Part shown: in pieces, positions 12,331 through 23,736 of the stretch
Position numbering within the stretch: the stretch's first letter is position 1
Layout of the letters: each line of letters begins with the position of its first letter
NCBI RefSeq assembly: GCF_000003815.2
Contig: NC_049986.1
Coordinates: 25,221,440 to 25,285,439, forward strand
DNA length: 64,000 nucleotides
Reading direction: 5' to 3'
Origin: Branchiostoma floridae
Taxonomy: Eukaryota; Chordata; Leptocardii; Amphioxiformes; Branchiostomatidae
The notes under the pieces: model-generated
Told to the model about the DNA's origin: nothing
What the model saw: only the letters and a program-made list of their open reading frames with translations
The model's database searches: none
Program-made: the position numbers and the translations under genes

Positions 12331-12539
12331 AACTTCTTAGTTCATTGCCTTGAAGCCCTTTGAACAATCCCGTTAAAAAGGATACCCACCCAAAACGGAA
12401 AAAAAAGATAAAACTGTGTTTTCACCTACGCAATTTGTAGAAAGTTCTAGCATGAAAATGTGACGTAGGCCTTAGATAGCACCTGACGCAGTTCCTACAA
12501 ATTCTGATCCTGGAGTCATGCGGGCTACAGGTCGATGAC

Positions 12540-13440
12540 CTCTAAGGGTTAGGGGGACAAAGGGTCACTAATCTCTCATGACGGGCGGGGTCGGTTGGGG
12601 GGGGGGGTGTTAGGGGAGAGAGTGGTGCGGGCGTGCGCGTTATCACTGATCTAAACATATATCATGACATCAAACAGACGTAAGCATTACCTTTCATATA
12701 GAGGAAAACGAAAAAAAAATGTTATTCAGTTATGACAAAAGGCAGGGTTATAATTATGTGATCGTTATCATGGATCGAAACCCTAGTTACATCAAACAGG
12801 TGTAAACATAACCTGATATACAAAGGACAACGGAAAAAAGTTATTTCATAACGATAGGCAGGAGGGGAGGGGTTGAGTGAGTGTATGGCACATACGTTTG
12901 CGTCATCACTGATCTAAACCCTAGATACATCATGCCGTAAAGACAACCTTTATATGTGAAAGATGGGAAAACAGTTATGTTATAACAATTGGCACGTGGG
13001 TGGGTTAAGGTGAGAGTATGGTACCGACGTGCTCGTTGACACTTATCGAAAAACCTAGTTTCATTCTACAATACTGAATATACCTACTAAATACTATGTA
13101 TAAAGCTACCTACCTACAGGTAGGTACATATACATGTAGAACATATGTACAAAACATGGAATAAATAGTTGCTATGGTACAAGAGGCGCGTTGGGTGGGG
13201 TTAGGTAGGTGTTTGGTACAGTCATGTGCGTTATTATCATCAGTCGGATTTAAGCTTAGAAATATATCCGACGGTAATTCTGGTAGACTAAAGAAAACTT
13301 TACGTCAACATTTCTGTGTAACAATAGGACATGTGACGCAGGTGTATATTACAGGGCGGCGGGTTTGGCTGTGGGTGACTACATATACGTGCGCGCTTTC
13401 ACTGAAATATCCGTGCCACTACATCATACAACCAAAATAA
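12540..13440. repeat. Degenerate tandem repeat, about 130 bp per unit
   Basis: Blocks containing ATCACTGATCTAAACCCTA-like sequence, a purine-rich GGAAAACGGAAAAA segment, TTATGTTATAACAATTGGCA-like sequence and GGTTAGGTGAGTGTATGGTA-like sequence recur near 12640, 12768, 12904 and 13036, with weaker copies to 13440. The units have diverged strongly, so this is an old array. Confidence 0.55.
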
Positions 13441-13917
13441 AAACTGAAGTAGCAGAAATGTACCTTAAAACTTACAAGTTGATATGAAAATGGGGAACAC
13501 ACGGGTCCTTCCTATTGCTTAAAGTGAGTTCAATAATCAAAGACATAGAAATATGTTAATTTTTGATACGGATTTTGAGTAAATATGAGAACATTTGCAT
13601 GATTGAAATGTCAAACCTACTTTTACTCAACAAATGTGCGTTTAAGGTGTGGTTTGATTGCGTAATGTTTATATTTAAGCTCATTCATAATACATATTGC
13701 CATGTCATGACTACGTTGCAGAGTTTTCACTCGACAGTCGAAACATAAAAAGCACATTTCCAACACACAGGAATATTTCCAAGTCCGTTTGTTGACATGT
13801 CTGTGTTAGTAAACCCAGCTATAGGCGTGATCTCGTTTCGTGGCGAACTCCTTTCCGACACCTCCGCTCCGACCGAGCGGGCAGTCATCAATCCCCGACC
13901 GCTTCCGACGCCTCCCG

Positions 13918-14095
13918 ATTGGTGCCGAGCACTTCCGACGCGGGCTGCCGGAACCAGCCGACATTCTTCTGTGGCTGCGGGCCGTGACGTCAGCGGCGTG
14001 GCGCGAGCGTCCTTAGCCAAACAACGCCTACGTCACGCCCTGACAACGCTTGGCCTTAAAAACCCGCGCCGCGGCCCGAGTCCCTCAGAACACAG
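13918..14095 (+). promoter_or_regulatory. Core promoter of the cyclooxygenase gene
   Basis: Upstream of the first coding exon, in GC-rich sequence, lie an inverted CCAAT box (ATTGG, 13918-13922), a full CRE palindrome TGACGTCA (13985-13992), a CRE half-site TACGTCAC (14029-14036), and a TATA-like TTAAAAA near 14055. An initiator-like CTCAGAAC lies about 30 bp downstream, giving a likely start near 14087. Vertebrate COX-2 promoters also combine CRE and TATA elements close to the start site, so stimulus-dependent transcription is a reasonable inference. Confidence 0.55.
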
Positions 14096-14251
14096 ACGCA
14101 GACGACAGAAGACGCTACCTCAGACCGGTTCCCGCCACTCGCAGACGACATTCTGACCAGGAACCTTCTCGCCACTCCTTGTTGTGACAGTAACGACATT
14201 TCTGACCAGTGTTTTCTGTGAAAACGTCCCGTCGGAACTTTCGTCTCCAAA

Positions 14252-17200
14252 ATGAACGGTGAGTTCTCAGATTGTTTCCTTCATTCCGAACGTTCCCGAC
14301 TCTAGAGGGGCGGGGAAGCACAACCTTGTTTTCAGAGGCTAATCTGCGGGGTGTAGTCTGCTGTAATTACGCGGTAATTTCCCGTAGCCCTAACCCCCGG
14401 CTGCAGGCGATACTTGCGGCTGTACCTTCTCCATGGCGCCGCGACTCCCGCCCCAAACCTGCGGCCCGTCACAAAGCGCCTAGCCTCAGGGTCCGGCAGT
14501 TATCCATTATCTGCCGTCCCGCCGGACACTTCACACGGGCTATGTTTAGACAACCCTCCTGTTAAGTATAAGTTTAAACAATGACAACTTTTGAAAACCG
14601 TTTGTCCGTCCAGTGTACCCAAAAATAGCAGCGTTGTGAAATTTTGTACGGTAAACCCGTGAAGCCATTCACCTTTTAACACGTGCGTGTTTTTCTCCAC
14701 AGGTGCAATAATCGCCATCTGCTTGACGCTGCTACCCGTGCTTATTGCTGCAGGTAAGACACTCCTCTTTTGTCTTGATTTAAGAAAACTTTCTTGACGT
14801 TTCGTCCCCGTGCTATTTAAGGAAAGGTTTGGTAATAGAACGTCAGGCGTTGCCAGGGTAACCGTGGTGTAGCGGATGGTATGTCAGATGGCGCGGTGGG
14901 TAGAGATGAGGTTTAGGGCAGACAAAGTAAAACAGTTATCTAATCTAAATCTCACCGTCCAACAAGCGCGGATACAATCTTACGGGGGGGGGGAGAAGGT
15001 GTCTCTTTTGGTGAGAAAATTAGCGGGGAGTGTTGTTATGAAACCTGCGTACAGCTGTGAAGAGGGCTGCTACAAGAATACTACATGAATGTCAAGTGGT
15101 GTTTGTGTCGGTTCTGGCGCGGGGAAAGTTTGCAGATGCGAGAGCGTGTTTGCGCGCCTCAAACAGCGACACGGAAAACTACAGGGCAGTGAAAGGAAGG
15201 TTCGAGACTCATGAAAATTCAGCAGGGTTGGGCAAATGTTGGAAATGTCAGCCCTGTTTGCTCTTCACTTCTATTTTCGTCACGGCAGGAGACAAACTTT
15301 ACGAAATCCTCTTGACTGGAGAGAACAGATTGCGTAAAGGTCGCCTCAGGGCCACGGGTGGTTCTCATTATTAGCATCTAAACAAGGCCGAACACACGTC
15401 ACTTTACATTTTACATCTATTTCCAACTTTTCAACTGTTGTTCTTCAACAGTTTCACATATTTGTGATATGACCAACTAAAGTTGCTTTTCGTCGATGAT
15501 TTGTTGTTTTGAGAAGTTTTTTTTGGGGGGGGGGGGGTATATTTGGATGTGTTGGATTTTTGCCAGGATATATACTTTACATTGGAAACTCCATCTATTC
15601 ACATTCCTGTGATGAGTTTTGATAAGAGTTTAACTACATACAGCTGTGCGATGCCCTGTTTCTGTGCTATCGGGCCAGAACCGGTTGTGCCTGAGGGCAG
15701 GGACTGCAGTATGTCCTCCCAGTGTATGGATGGAGACTAGGGGATGGGGCGACTTTATAAGAGGGCTATGGTTAGGTCAGGGATAGGGGCCGGGGATTAG
15801 AGTTTAGGATCGGGAAATTATTGTAATATTGAAACTGTATCGCCACACGACGTGAAAATATGGGCAAGTATGTGAGAGAAGGACAGGAGTATTAAAAGGC
15901 TTCGAATCAGGGCTAACGGCTAAGGTTTATAAGAGAGTTAGGGTTAGAAGATTATTGTGTATATGACTTATGAGAGAAGGGTAGGAGTAAGGGCTAGCGT
16001 CAGGGATATAGGGATGCGGGCTGGGGCTTAGAGTTTAGGATCAGGGCATTGTTGTATGTAGTATTGAAACTGTCTTCTTTCCTGACAGAAAACCCGTGCT
16101 GCTCTATGCCGTGCCAGAACATGGGCGTGTGTATGAGAGAAGGCGACAGCTACAGTTGCGACTGTACCCGGACCGGCTACTACGGACAGAACTGCGACAT
16201 ACGTGAGTAACAACTCAACTCTTTATACTGCAGAGACTTTGGTGTGATTAGAAACAGGGTCACCAATAGCAATAGAAAATCCACAAATATTTCTGTTTTC
16301 TTCGAACCGGTGAAATTCATATCTTAGGCGCCATCCAAATTAGGACTCACATACTCTGGTTCTTGTTTTGCATGGGAGGCCTGGCAAACTAACTACAATG
16401 CACTCTAATCCCGGTATTAAAACTAACTAGGATGGCACCCAGGCTAGAGTATGGGAGCCCAGTAAACTAGGATGGCACCCGGGATATGAAATTCAAGAAG
16501 CCAGCAGAGTTTAGTAGGGAGATTTACAGTTTACTTTGCCCGTGCGGGGGGTTTCCGGTCCACTTGTCGTGTTTAAGGTATCTCCAGAATCCCAATCCGA
16601 CCCTCAGGAATTTTCATGAGGCGGATTTAGCGGGTATCGGAGCCGCTACCGTAACCGTTACCTGCACCACCTGACCGCAAAGGTAAACACCTCACTCCAG
16701 GTGTAAATAAAGGTAGTGGACAGTACTTCCGGTCCGCTGGTTATTTGTAGCATCAGGAACCGCGGCAGGTGAACAGACAGGTAAACTCACCTGGTGGTTG
16801 TTGACGTTTGGAATTCCCGCATTTTGGGGGTAATCAATTTGTGACCAAAATCTCACAAAACAACAAAGGTATTCACGAACGGGACGGGCTATCATGGATC
16901 AACCGCGACATCTAGCGGCAGTAATACTTAGTGCAACACTAAACTTTCTGGTTCATCTTGCTCGCGGAATTCTGGACGTCCATCAAAGTCGCCCTGCAGC
17001 CCATGCGGCTCAGTAGCGACCCCTAGTGGCCTAAATAATTAGTACAATACTAACGTTTCTATTTCCTTCTACAGCGGAGTTCTGGACCTCCATCAAAGTC
17101 GCCCTGAAGCCCAGTAAGAAGACGACTCACCATCTGCTGACCAACTACAAGTGGCTGTGGAACATCGTCAACAGGATCCCCTTCCTCAGCAAATTCATCA

Positions 17201-20200
17201 TGAGAGCCGTCTACAAAAGTAAGGCGACCTCTAGCGGCTAAACTGTTACTCTCATAAAACTTCGTGACTTGGTTTAGACAAACATTCTCTTAAAAACTAC
17301 TGTTAAGTACAGTGTCTTAATTTACCAAGATCTTAAGGAATTCAGGCATCTTATGCAATCAGTCTACATTTGTGTTGATGTTTATCTGTTTGCAGACATG
17401 TTTATTATTACTGACTTTAATATATCTGCTGTTCTTTGGCCTGTTTGCTGATTTACCAATTTGTTAGTTCACATGCTTATTGAGTTTACTGATTTGTTTG
17501 ATTGTTGACATATCAACTGACTTGGTTTACATGTTTACTGACCTTGTTGACATGTTTACTGACGTCGTTTGTTTGTTTGTTTCCCCCCCAGTCCGGTCCG
17601 CCACCGTAGACAGCCCTCCCATGTACCACACCGGACACGACTACACGAGCTGGGACACGTACGCGGACCGGTCCTACTACACCCGCGCGCTGCCCCCCGT
17701 CCCCCCGGGCTGCCCCACCCCCATGGGGACGGCGGGACGGAAGGAGCTCCCCTCCCCCCAGTACATCGCCGAGACTTTCCTGGCGCGGAGGAGGTTTATT
17801 CCCGACAAGCGGCGCACCAACGTGCTCTTCAACTTCATGGCTCAACACTTCACCCACCAGTTCTTCAAAACAGACTTCAAGAAGGGCGCTGGACGCACCT
17901 GGGGAGACCATGGGGTAGGTTCTTCTTAGGGTACAATATCTCTTATTTATATGTCTCTCTCTATCTCTCTATCTCTCCTTCTCCCTCCTTCTCTGCTTCT
18001 CTCTAACACACCCACACTCGCTCTCTATCGCTCTGTCTCCGGCTGTTTCTTTCTTCCTTTCCCCAATTTCTTTCTTTCTACTTCATTCAAGCATTGCACC
18101 ATCTAGACGGAAATCAAAGTTTTCAACTTTCTTCACATTTTCCGAACAGGTCTTTCTTGATTTGATGAGTCACAGCCGACAGTTCTGTGATATTGAGACG
18201 CTAACCCTACCTGCCCCCCTCCCATCCTAGGTTGACCTGAGCCATATCTACGGGGAGACCGTGGAGCGGCAGCACCAGCTCCGCTCCTTCACCGACGGCA
18301 AGCTGAAGTTCCAGCGGGTGGAGGGCGAAGTGTACCCGCCCAGCCTGGCGGACGCCCCGGTGCACATGATCTACCCGCCGTACGTGCCCGAGGGGAAGCG
18401 GTTCGCCATCGGGCACGAGTTCTTCGGGCTGCTGCCGGGCCTGTTCGTCTACTCCACCGTGTGGCTGCGCGAGCACAACCGCGTCTGTGACGTCATGAAG
18501 GAGCTGCACCCCGACTGGGACGACGAGAGGCTCTTCCAGACAGCCAGGCTTATTCTTACCGGTAAGGCTACGGGATCATCTTAACATCTTACCTCTACAC
18601 TAGCTTAACTCTTCCAGACAGCCAGACTCATTCTTACCGGTAAGGCTACGGGATCATCTTAACATCTTACATCTAAACTAGCTTAACTCTTCTAGACAGC
18701 CAGGCTCATTCTTACCGGTAAGGCTAGGGGATCATCTTAATATCTTACCTCTACACTAGCTTAACTCTTCCAGACAGCCAGACTCATTCTTACCGGTAAG
18801 GCTGCAGGATTATCTTAACATCTTACATCTACACTAGCTTAACTCTTCCAGACCGCCAGGCTCATTCTTACCGGTAAGGCTACGGGATCATCTTAACATC
18901 TTACCTCTTAAATAGCTTAACTCTTCCAGACCGCCAAGCTCATTCTTACCGGTAAGGCTACGGCATGATCTGAACACTCACCTCTAAACTAGCCCGATGA
19001 ATTCAAGGCTCTTTCAGACAGCCAGGCTCAGAAACATTGATTGATTTATTGATTTGATAGTGCTGGTTTTGGGTTATTTTGACTCTTTATTTTCATTTAT
19101 TATTTATTTTAATCAGGGGGCACTGGTGTTATCAGTTTGCCGATTTGGACCAGATTCCTGTTGATTCTTGACCCTAACCTCTCACCCCTCACCTCCCCCA
19201 GGTGAGACCATCAACATCATCATTAACGAGTACGTGCAGCACCTGAGCGGCTACAACTTTGACCTGTTCTGGGACCCTGAGCTGCTCTTCTCGGACCAGT
19301 TCCAGTACCAGAACCGCATCTTCGTGGAGTTCAACCATCTGTACCACTGGCATCCGCTGATGCCGGACCAGTTCCACATCAACGGCAGCACCTACGGCAT
19401 GAAGGACTACCTCTTCAACACGGACCTGGTCTTCAAGCACGGCTTCGGGACTACCGTGGACGCCATGTCCAGGCAGATAGCAGGACAGGTGCGTTTGTTT
19501 GTTTGTTTGTTTGAGTACCTCTTCAACACGGACCAAATAGCAGGACTGGTACGGGCAATCATACAATAAGCAAGGCCATAGTTTGGCTTGCGCATGTGGT
19601 CTGTGATCTATCAATGGTGATATGTCAAAGTGGAAAGACTTAACGTATAACCGAGGGCTTCAACTTTGAAATATCACCCACAATGTATCACATTGCGCAT
19701 GAGCAGCACAAACCGTGAACTATCCTATAGCAATCCTTTCAGTTGAAAAGAATTTCCCTGAAATATCTTCGTTGTGCTTCGAACTGTTCACCCACAAAAT
19801 GTCTTGAAGTGTCGGTACTTTTGGCATAAAATTGACTTAGCATGTTTGCAGTGGGCCTACCAGAACACTGTGATTCATGGTTCTCTTCTATCCACACAGA
19901 TCGGACCAAAGAACATCGGACCTGTCAATCTGAAGGTTGCCGTGGAAACCATCAAGCACGAGCGGAACTTACGTATGCAGGGGCTGAACCAATACCGGAA
20001 ACGGTTCGGCATCCCGCCCTACAAAACCTTCCTGGAACTTACAGGTTAGTAGCGCTCTCTAGCGGGTCTTATCGGAACTTCTTACATTGGCCTTAATCAA
20101 GCAAATCTTCCATTAGGTTCATCATCATCGTTATATGATGATGTCTATATTTCTAGTTATTTCTAGTTCCAAACAGTTCAAGCTATCGGAAAGAGTTAGG

Positions 20201-21084
20201 AGTCGGAAATGACTCCATTTGATTCTCTCTCTTGTGTGATGTTTTCCAAAATCATATCCAGTACGTTGCTTGAGTAACTTTTTTGGCGAATACCTCAATA
20301 TGTTAGCCTTACCTAGTGTTACCTGTACTTACCTGTACGTTACCTGTCCACAGGTGGTGACGCAGAGATGGCAGATCAGCTGGAGGAAGCGTACGGCGAC
20401 GTTGACGCAGTGGAGCTGTACGTGGGGCTGATGGTGGAGCAGCCGGCTCCCGGCAGCGTCACCAGCGAGACCATCATCGAGATGGGCGGCCCGTTCTCCG
20501 TGAAGGGCCTGCTGTCCAACCCGCTGTGCAGCCCGCAGTGGTGGAAGCCGAGCACGTTCGGCGGGGAGGCCGGCTTCCGCATGGTGAAGACGGCCACGCT
20601 GAAGGACCTGTTCTGCCGGAACACGGCCGGGCCGTGCGGACTCGTCTCCTTCGCCGTGCCGGAAGACGTGCAGCCGACGGGACTGCCCGAGGAGCAGGAC
20701 GCCTCGTCTCAAGGCAAGGGGGCGTCTCAGAACGACGCCGACTTGGTACCTGTGAACGGCGTCCTGTCAAGCCAAGACAAACACCTGCACAAGGAGGAAA
20801 AAACGTCTCAAGACGGTTCCCAAGACCCGGAGACATCCAGCAAAGTGACCGCCAACGAGAAACCGGTAGCAAAAAACGAGAAGCTACCAAAAAACGGTGT
20901 TGCGCAGAAGAAAGAATTCCAGAATGGCTCTCCAAAAAACGGACGGGCGTCAAAAAACGACGTTCCAAAAAACGAGCCTGCGCCAAAAAACGGTTTACCG
21001 ACGGCGTTTCCAAAAAACGGGGCGGCGCCCAGGACTTACGTCAACAGGACGAGTTGTAAACAATGCGACAGAATAGAGTTATGA
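14252..21084 (+). CDS. PTGS: Cyclooxygenase (prostaglandin G/H synthase), 9 coding exons, 710 aa
   Basis: The enzyme converts arachidonate to prostaglandin H2 (oxygenase plus haem peroxidase) on the lumenal side of ER and nuclear membranes. Exons: 14252-14258, 14703-14753, 16089-16202, 17075-17218, 17592-17914, 18231-18561, 19202-19488, 19900-20044, 20354-21084; all introns are GT-AG and the 2133 nt stay in frame. Residues 1-20 form a signal peptide, then an EGF domain ([15 protein letters not shown]) and the membrane-binding helices. Conserved residues, in ovine COX-1 numbering: Arg120 is R107, Gln203 Q190, His207 H194 (AQHFTHQFF), Tyr355 Y341, Tyr385 Y371 and haem ligand His388 H374 (LYHWHPL), Ser530 S516. 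Pocket residue 523 is Ile as in COX-1, 513 is Ala and 527 is Gly. The C-terminal tail is about 100 residues longer than in vertebrates, rich in PKNG-like motifs, and ends RIEL, like the PTEL/STEL ER signals. Amphioxus COX genes are thought to be duplicated independently of vertebrate COX-1/2, so I do not assign it to either. Confidence 0.95.
16900..17011 (+). repeat. Partial duplication of the exon 4 acceptor and exon start
   Basis: 16969-17004 repeats the start of COX exon 4 (GGAATTCTGGACGTCCATCA versus GGAGTTCTGGACCTCCATCA at 17076). Upstream sequence GCGACATCTAGCGGC..TTAGTGCAACACTAA matches GCGACCCCTAGTGGC..TTAGTACAATACTAA before the true exon. The copy has lost the CAG acceptor (CTCGCGG instead of ACAGCGG) and does not continue the exon, so it is non-functional. 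Confidence 0.75.
18531..19030 (+). repeat. 78-bp minisatellite built on the exon 6 splice donor
   Basis: CTCTTCCAGACAGCCAGGCT, the end of COX exon 6, recurs at 18531 (the true exon), 18609, 18687, 18765, 18843 and 18921, exactly 78 bp apart, with a truncated copy near 19009. Each unit keeps the exon end, the donor ACCG|GTAAGG, about 40 bp of intron, then CTTAAC and TCTTCCAG, which could act as branch and acceptor. Use of a downstream donor would add an in-frame stop (TAA about 20 nt past the normal junction). Confidence 0.93.
19505..19556 (+). repeat. Truncated copy of the exon 7 end and donor
   Basis: Just inside intron 7, after a TTTG tetramer run, GAGTACCTCTTCAACACGGA (19513) repeats GACTACCTCTTCAACACGGA from exon 7 (19408). 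It is followed by CAAATAGCAGGACTGGTACG, which mirrors the exon end CAGATAGCAGGACAGGTGCG. The middle of the exon segment is deleted. This is another duplication across a 5' splice site. Confidence 0.8.
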
Positions 21085-21930
21085 CCACGACTTTCGCTTA
21101 GGCAGAAATCATCTTAATTATTCCCGCACCAATGAATTTTCTATCTGGATTCTCAGGCTTTAGAGACCATCGGAAATGTGCAGTTTTTGTGGTCATTGTT
21201 AAGAGATGAAAAGTACGATATTTATTGTTCCTAAATTATTGAATAGCCATAATCATGTGTGTTACAATTGTGCATAAAATCTATTTATTTCTTGAGGGCT
21301 TGATGTCCTAATATTGACCAGTTATACAAACGATGTGTAGTCAGACGGAACTGTGCAGAAATTAGGATAGACAGAAACGGAAGATTCTGGTCTCAGGCCG
21401 GAGTTTTAGAACAGATAGTAAGAGACCTTATGAGTAGGTGACCGCACAAGCTGGGTTGTAGGGACAACATCAGCACATGTTTTGTGTTTTTACTTTCCCA
21501 CAAACTCAAGACCTTTGAAGACGGTTAGCTTTAAATCAAGAAGTACTGTGATTGTGTTCTAGCACTTTCTAAAAACACAACAAAGTGATAAACCGTTACT
21601 AAGAATGTATATTTTAGTGGGAAGGTTTTGCACGAAATTCAGACCCTACAGTTGATGTTATCCCTATAATTTACCTTGCCTGGCCTGCTGTTTAACAGCG
21701 CGACTGTTCTGTCTTCAAGGCGGAGAAAAAAGACACTAATTCTTACAAGACGTTTCCAGTGTTGTACATACTTTATATTCAAAGGAGTGTACATATTGTT
21801 ATGAAAGCTTTAAGAGATGAGATATTAATATGAAATATGCCATATTTATTTAACGAGTCTACAGAGTTACCAGATGATAGATGAAATGTAATATGAGTGA
21901 AAAGGAAAATAAAGTTCTTTGCTCAACTTT
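21085..21930 (+). terminator. Cyclooxygenase 3' UTR and poly(A) signal
   Basis: AATAAA lies at 21908-21913, about 820 bases after the stop, followed by a T-rich stretch. AUUUA motifs occur near 21219, 21282 and 21845. Mammalian COX-2 mRNA is destabilised by such AU-rich elements; the same role here is inferred. Cleavage would fall near 21925-21940. Confidence 0.7.
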
Positions 21931-23530
21931 TCAGTGTTCTCTTCGTTTTTCGTACGAAATCTTTATGTTGCTTTACCTTCATAGCTCCAGCTACAGGTGA
22001 CGTCATAATGTTTATCCCATGACGTAATAACTATGGCCAATACTATGTTTGGTGGCAAATAAGGGTAAATTCATAGTTTGACATTTGGATCTATGAAAAA
22101 AATTAAATCATAAAGCAAACATTAGAAAAGTCACCGTTTTGTCCATATATGGTCACGGGGAATCCCTTTCCCCCAGAAAACCACACGGTAAAAAAGTGCT
22201 TCCACACCTGCGGACTTCCTGTTTGATCAGTAAAGACACAAGAAACAAACTTCATTGAAAACAAGTCTGTATTCTCTATACCGTCTAAATCACATGTATA
22301 GATATTCTGCTAGCCGCCAGCATAGATATCTAAAGATACAAAAGTTACATTATCGTTTCTGCTTAACATATTCCACAAACTCTTAGATTAGAAAGGCACA
22401 CAAAAGATTGAAACATTTTCGAACTTAAGCCCAGTAAAACTAGTTTAAGTATATATATATTTATATATTTAGTTTGTATCAAAGCCTTAGCAGGGATGGT
22501 ACAGTTGTTTTAACCTTACAGTCACGATCTAGTCACGTTAGTCTGTTGACGTTCTTGGAGTTCGTGTTTGTCCACAGGTATCGGAAAGGAGCCTCCGACA
22601 CGTTGAAATATAACATGCTGTGAGCAAATCTTACACTGACTAAGGCTGGTATTTTAAGTATGTTACTTCCGCATTCTTAAAGCGCCGACTTGCAGTACGT
22701 CTACGACAACATTACAAACACACACACACACACACACCAGATGTGTATGTAGTCCGTGTAATACATCATAATAAAAAGACACACACTAGATAAGTATGTA
22801 ACATCTACTACCATAATACCGCCACGTTTACTGCCATTTCACAAGCGATACTAATTTGACAAATGATCAACGCATCATTTTCTCCAGTTACATGTTGCTA
22901 GTACAGCTGACCTTTGCCACTTCTTTTGTGTATCTTTTTCGTCTCTCTTGTCCTGCCAAAAACGCAATATCGTAATTGTAACACACCGCGGAATTGCACG
23001 GAGTACGGACGTGTGGTTGGGAGGGGGTTCCATAATACCACCAAGAAGAAATACAGACTCTCGAAATTCTCTGTTGTTATAATTGCACAAAACAAGACAA
23101 AAACTGCATGAGCATAGTACAAAAAAGTCATGAGAAAACGGACGTATACTGTCAAACAAGTGCTTTTAAAAAAGCTGGCATTTTGCCAATGTTTGCGTGT
23201 GTGAACGTTTTTTTCTAGTTATTAGAATGTCATATAAATAGAACAGAGTAACTAAACCTGATATTGGCGCATGGAGAGATTCACATATGCATATGTGCCT
23301 GAATCTAGATCTAGACGCCACCTGTTAAAATTTGCGTGAACTGCAGCAAATTTCACTACACTGCCTGTTTTTGAGTGAGCTCTGTTGCGGGGCATTTTTA
23401 AGTTGTTTTTTTTTTTTTATTTCTATTCGGCAAAAAAACGAAGCGGCGAATCCGTTAACCAAAGAAATAAATTGGTGTGGCCAAATGGATGTAAAAATTA
23501 GTATTTTAATGGTGTAAAAAAGAAAAAAAA
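21931..23530. other. Convergent intergenic interval
   Basis: This lies between the 3' ends of the cyclooxygenase and kinase genes. It has a short CA repeat (about 22717-22738) and a segment GTGTAATACATCATAATAAA (about 22766) that recurs near 23902, so the 1.1 kb between the two may be inserted. No gene is recognised. Confidence 0.45.
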
Positions 23531-23534
23531 AAAT

Positions 23535-23605
23535 CTACCTACCCGGATTCGAACCGGGTGCATTGGTTTAGAATGCGTAAACTTTAACCACTGCGCCAGT
23601 GCGAA
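23535..23605 (-). repeat. Degenerate tRNA-derived SINE head or tRNA pseudogene
   Basis: Minus strand: box A-like TGGCGCAGTGG, a stem GCATT/AATGC with a 7-nt loop, and a T arm CCCGG-TTCGAAT-CCGGG containing box B. The acceptor arms (TTCGCAC and TAGGTAG) do not pair and the D stem is poor, so this is not a working tRNA. A poly-T run follows the 3' side. A tRNA-derived SINE is the likely origin. Confidence 0.55.
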
Positions 23606-23708
23606 CTTGTTGAAAAAATGCCTGTTTTAACAGGTATAGAAATGTTTGGCATGAATTGAACAGGTCCGTTCATCTCAACATCACAACGGCCACTATTCTG
23701 GCCTCAGA

Positions 23709-23736
23709 GCATTTTGCCGCTAAGGCGGCAAAATGC
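23709..23736. repeat. Perfect 12-bp hairpin
   Basis: GCATTTTGCCGC and GCGGCAAAATGC flank a TAAG loop. It lies in the same inserted-looking block as the SINE head, and a half copy (GGCATTTTGCC) is at about 23178. It is probably part of a non-autonomous element. Confidence 0.5.

Noticed and set aside
20474-21059. Two long alternative frames (minus 179 codons, plus 177 codons) over COX exon 9
   Set aside because: Shadows in GC-rich coding sequence; the conserved COX frame explains the region.
23535-23605. Functional tRNA gene (anticodon loop CTAAACC)
   Set aside because: Acceptor and D stems do not pair; only boxes A and B and the T arm are kept, as in a tRNA-derived repeat.
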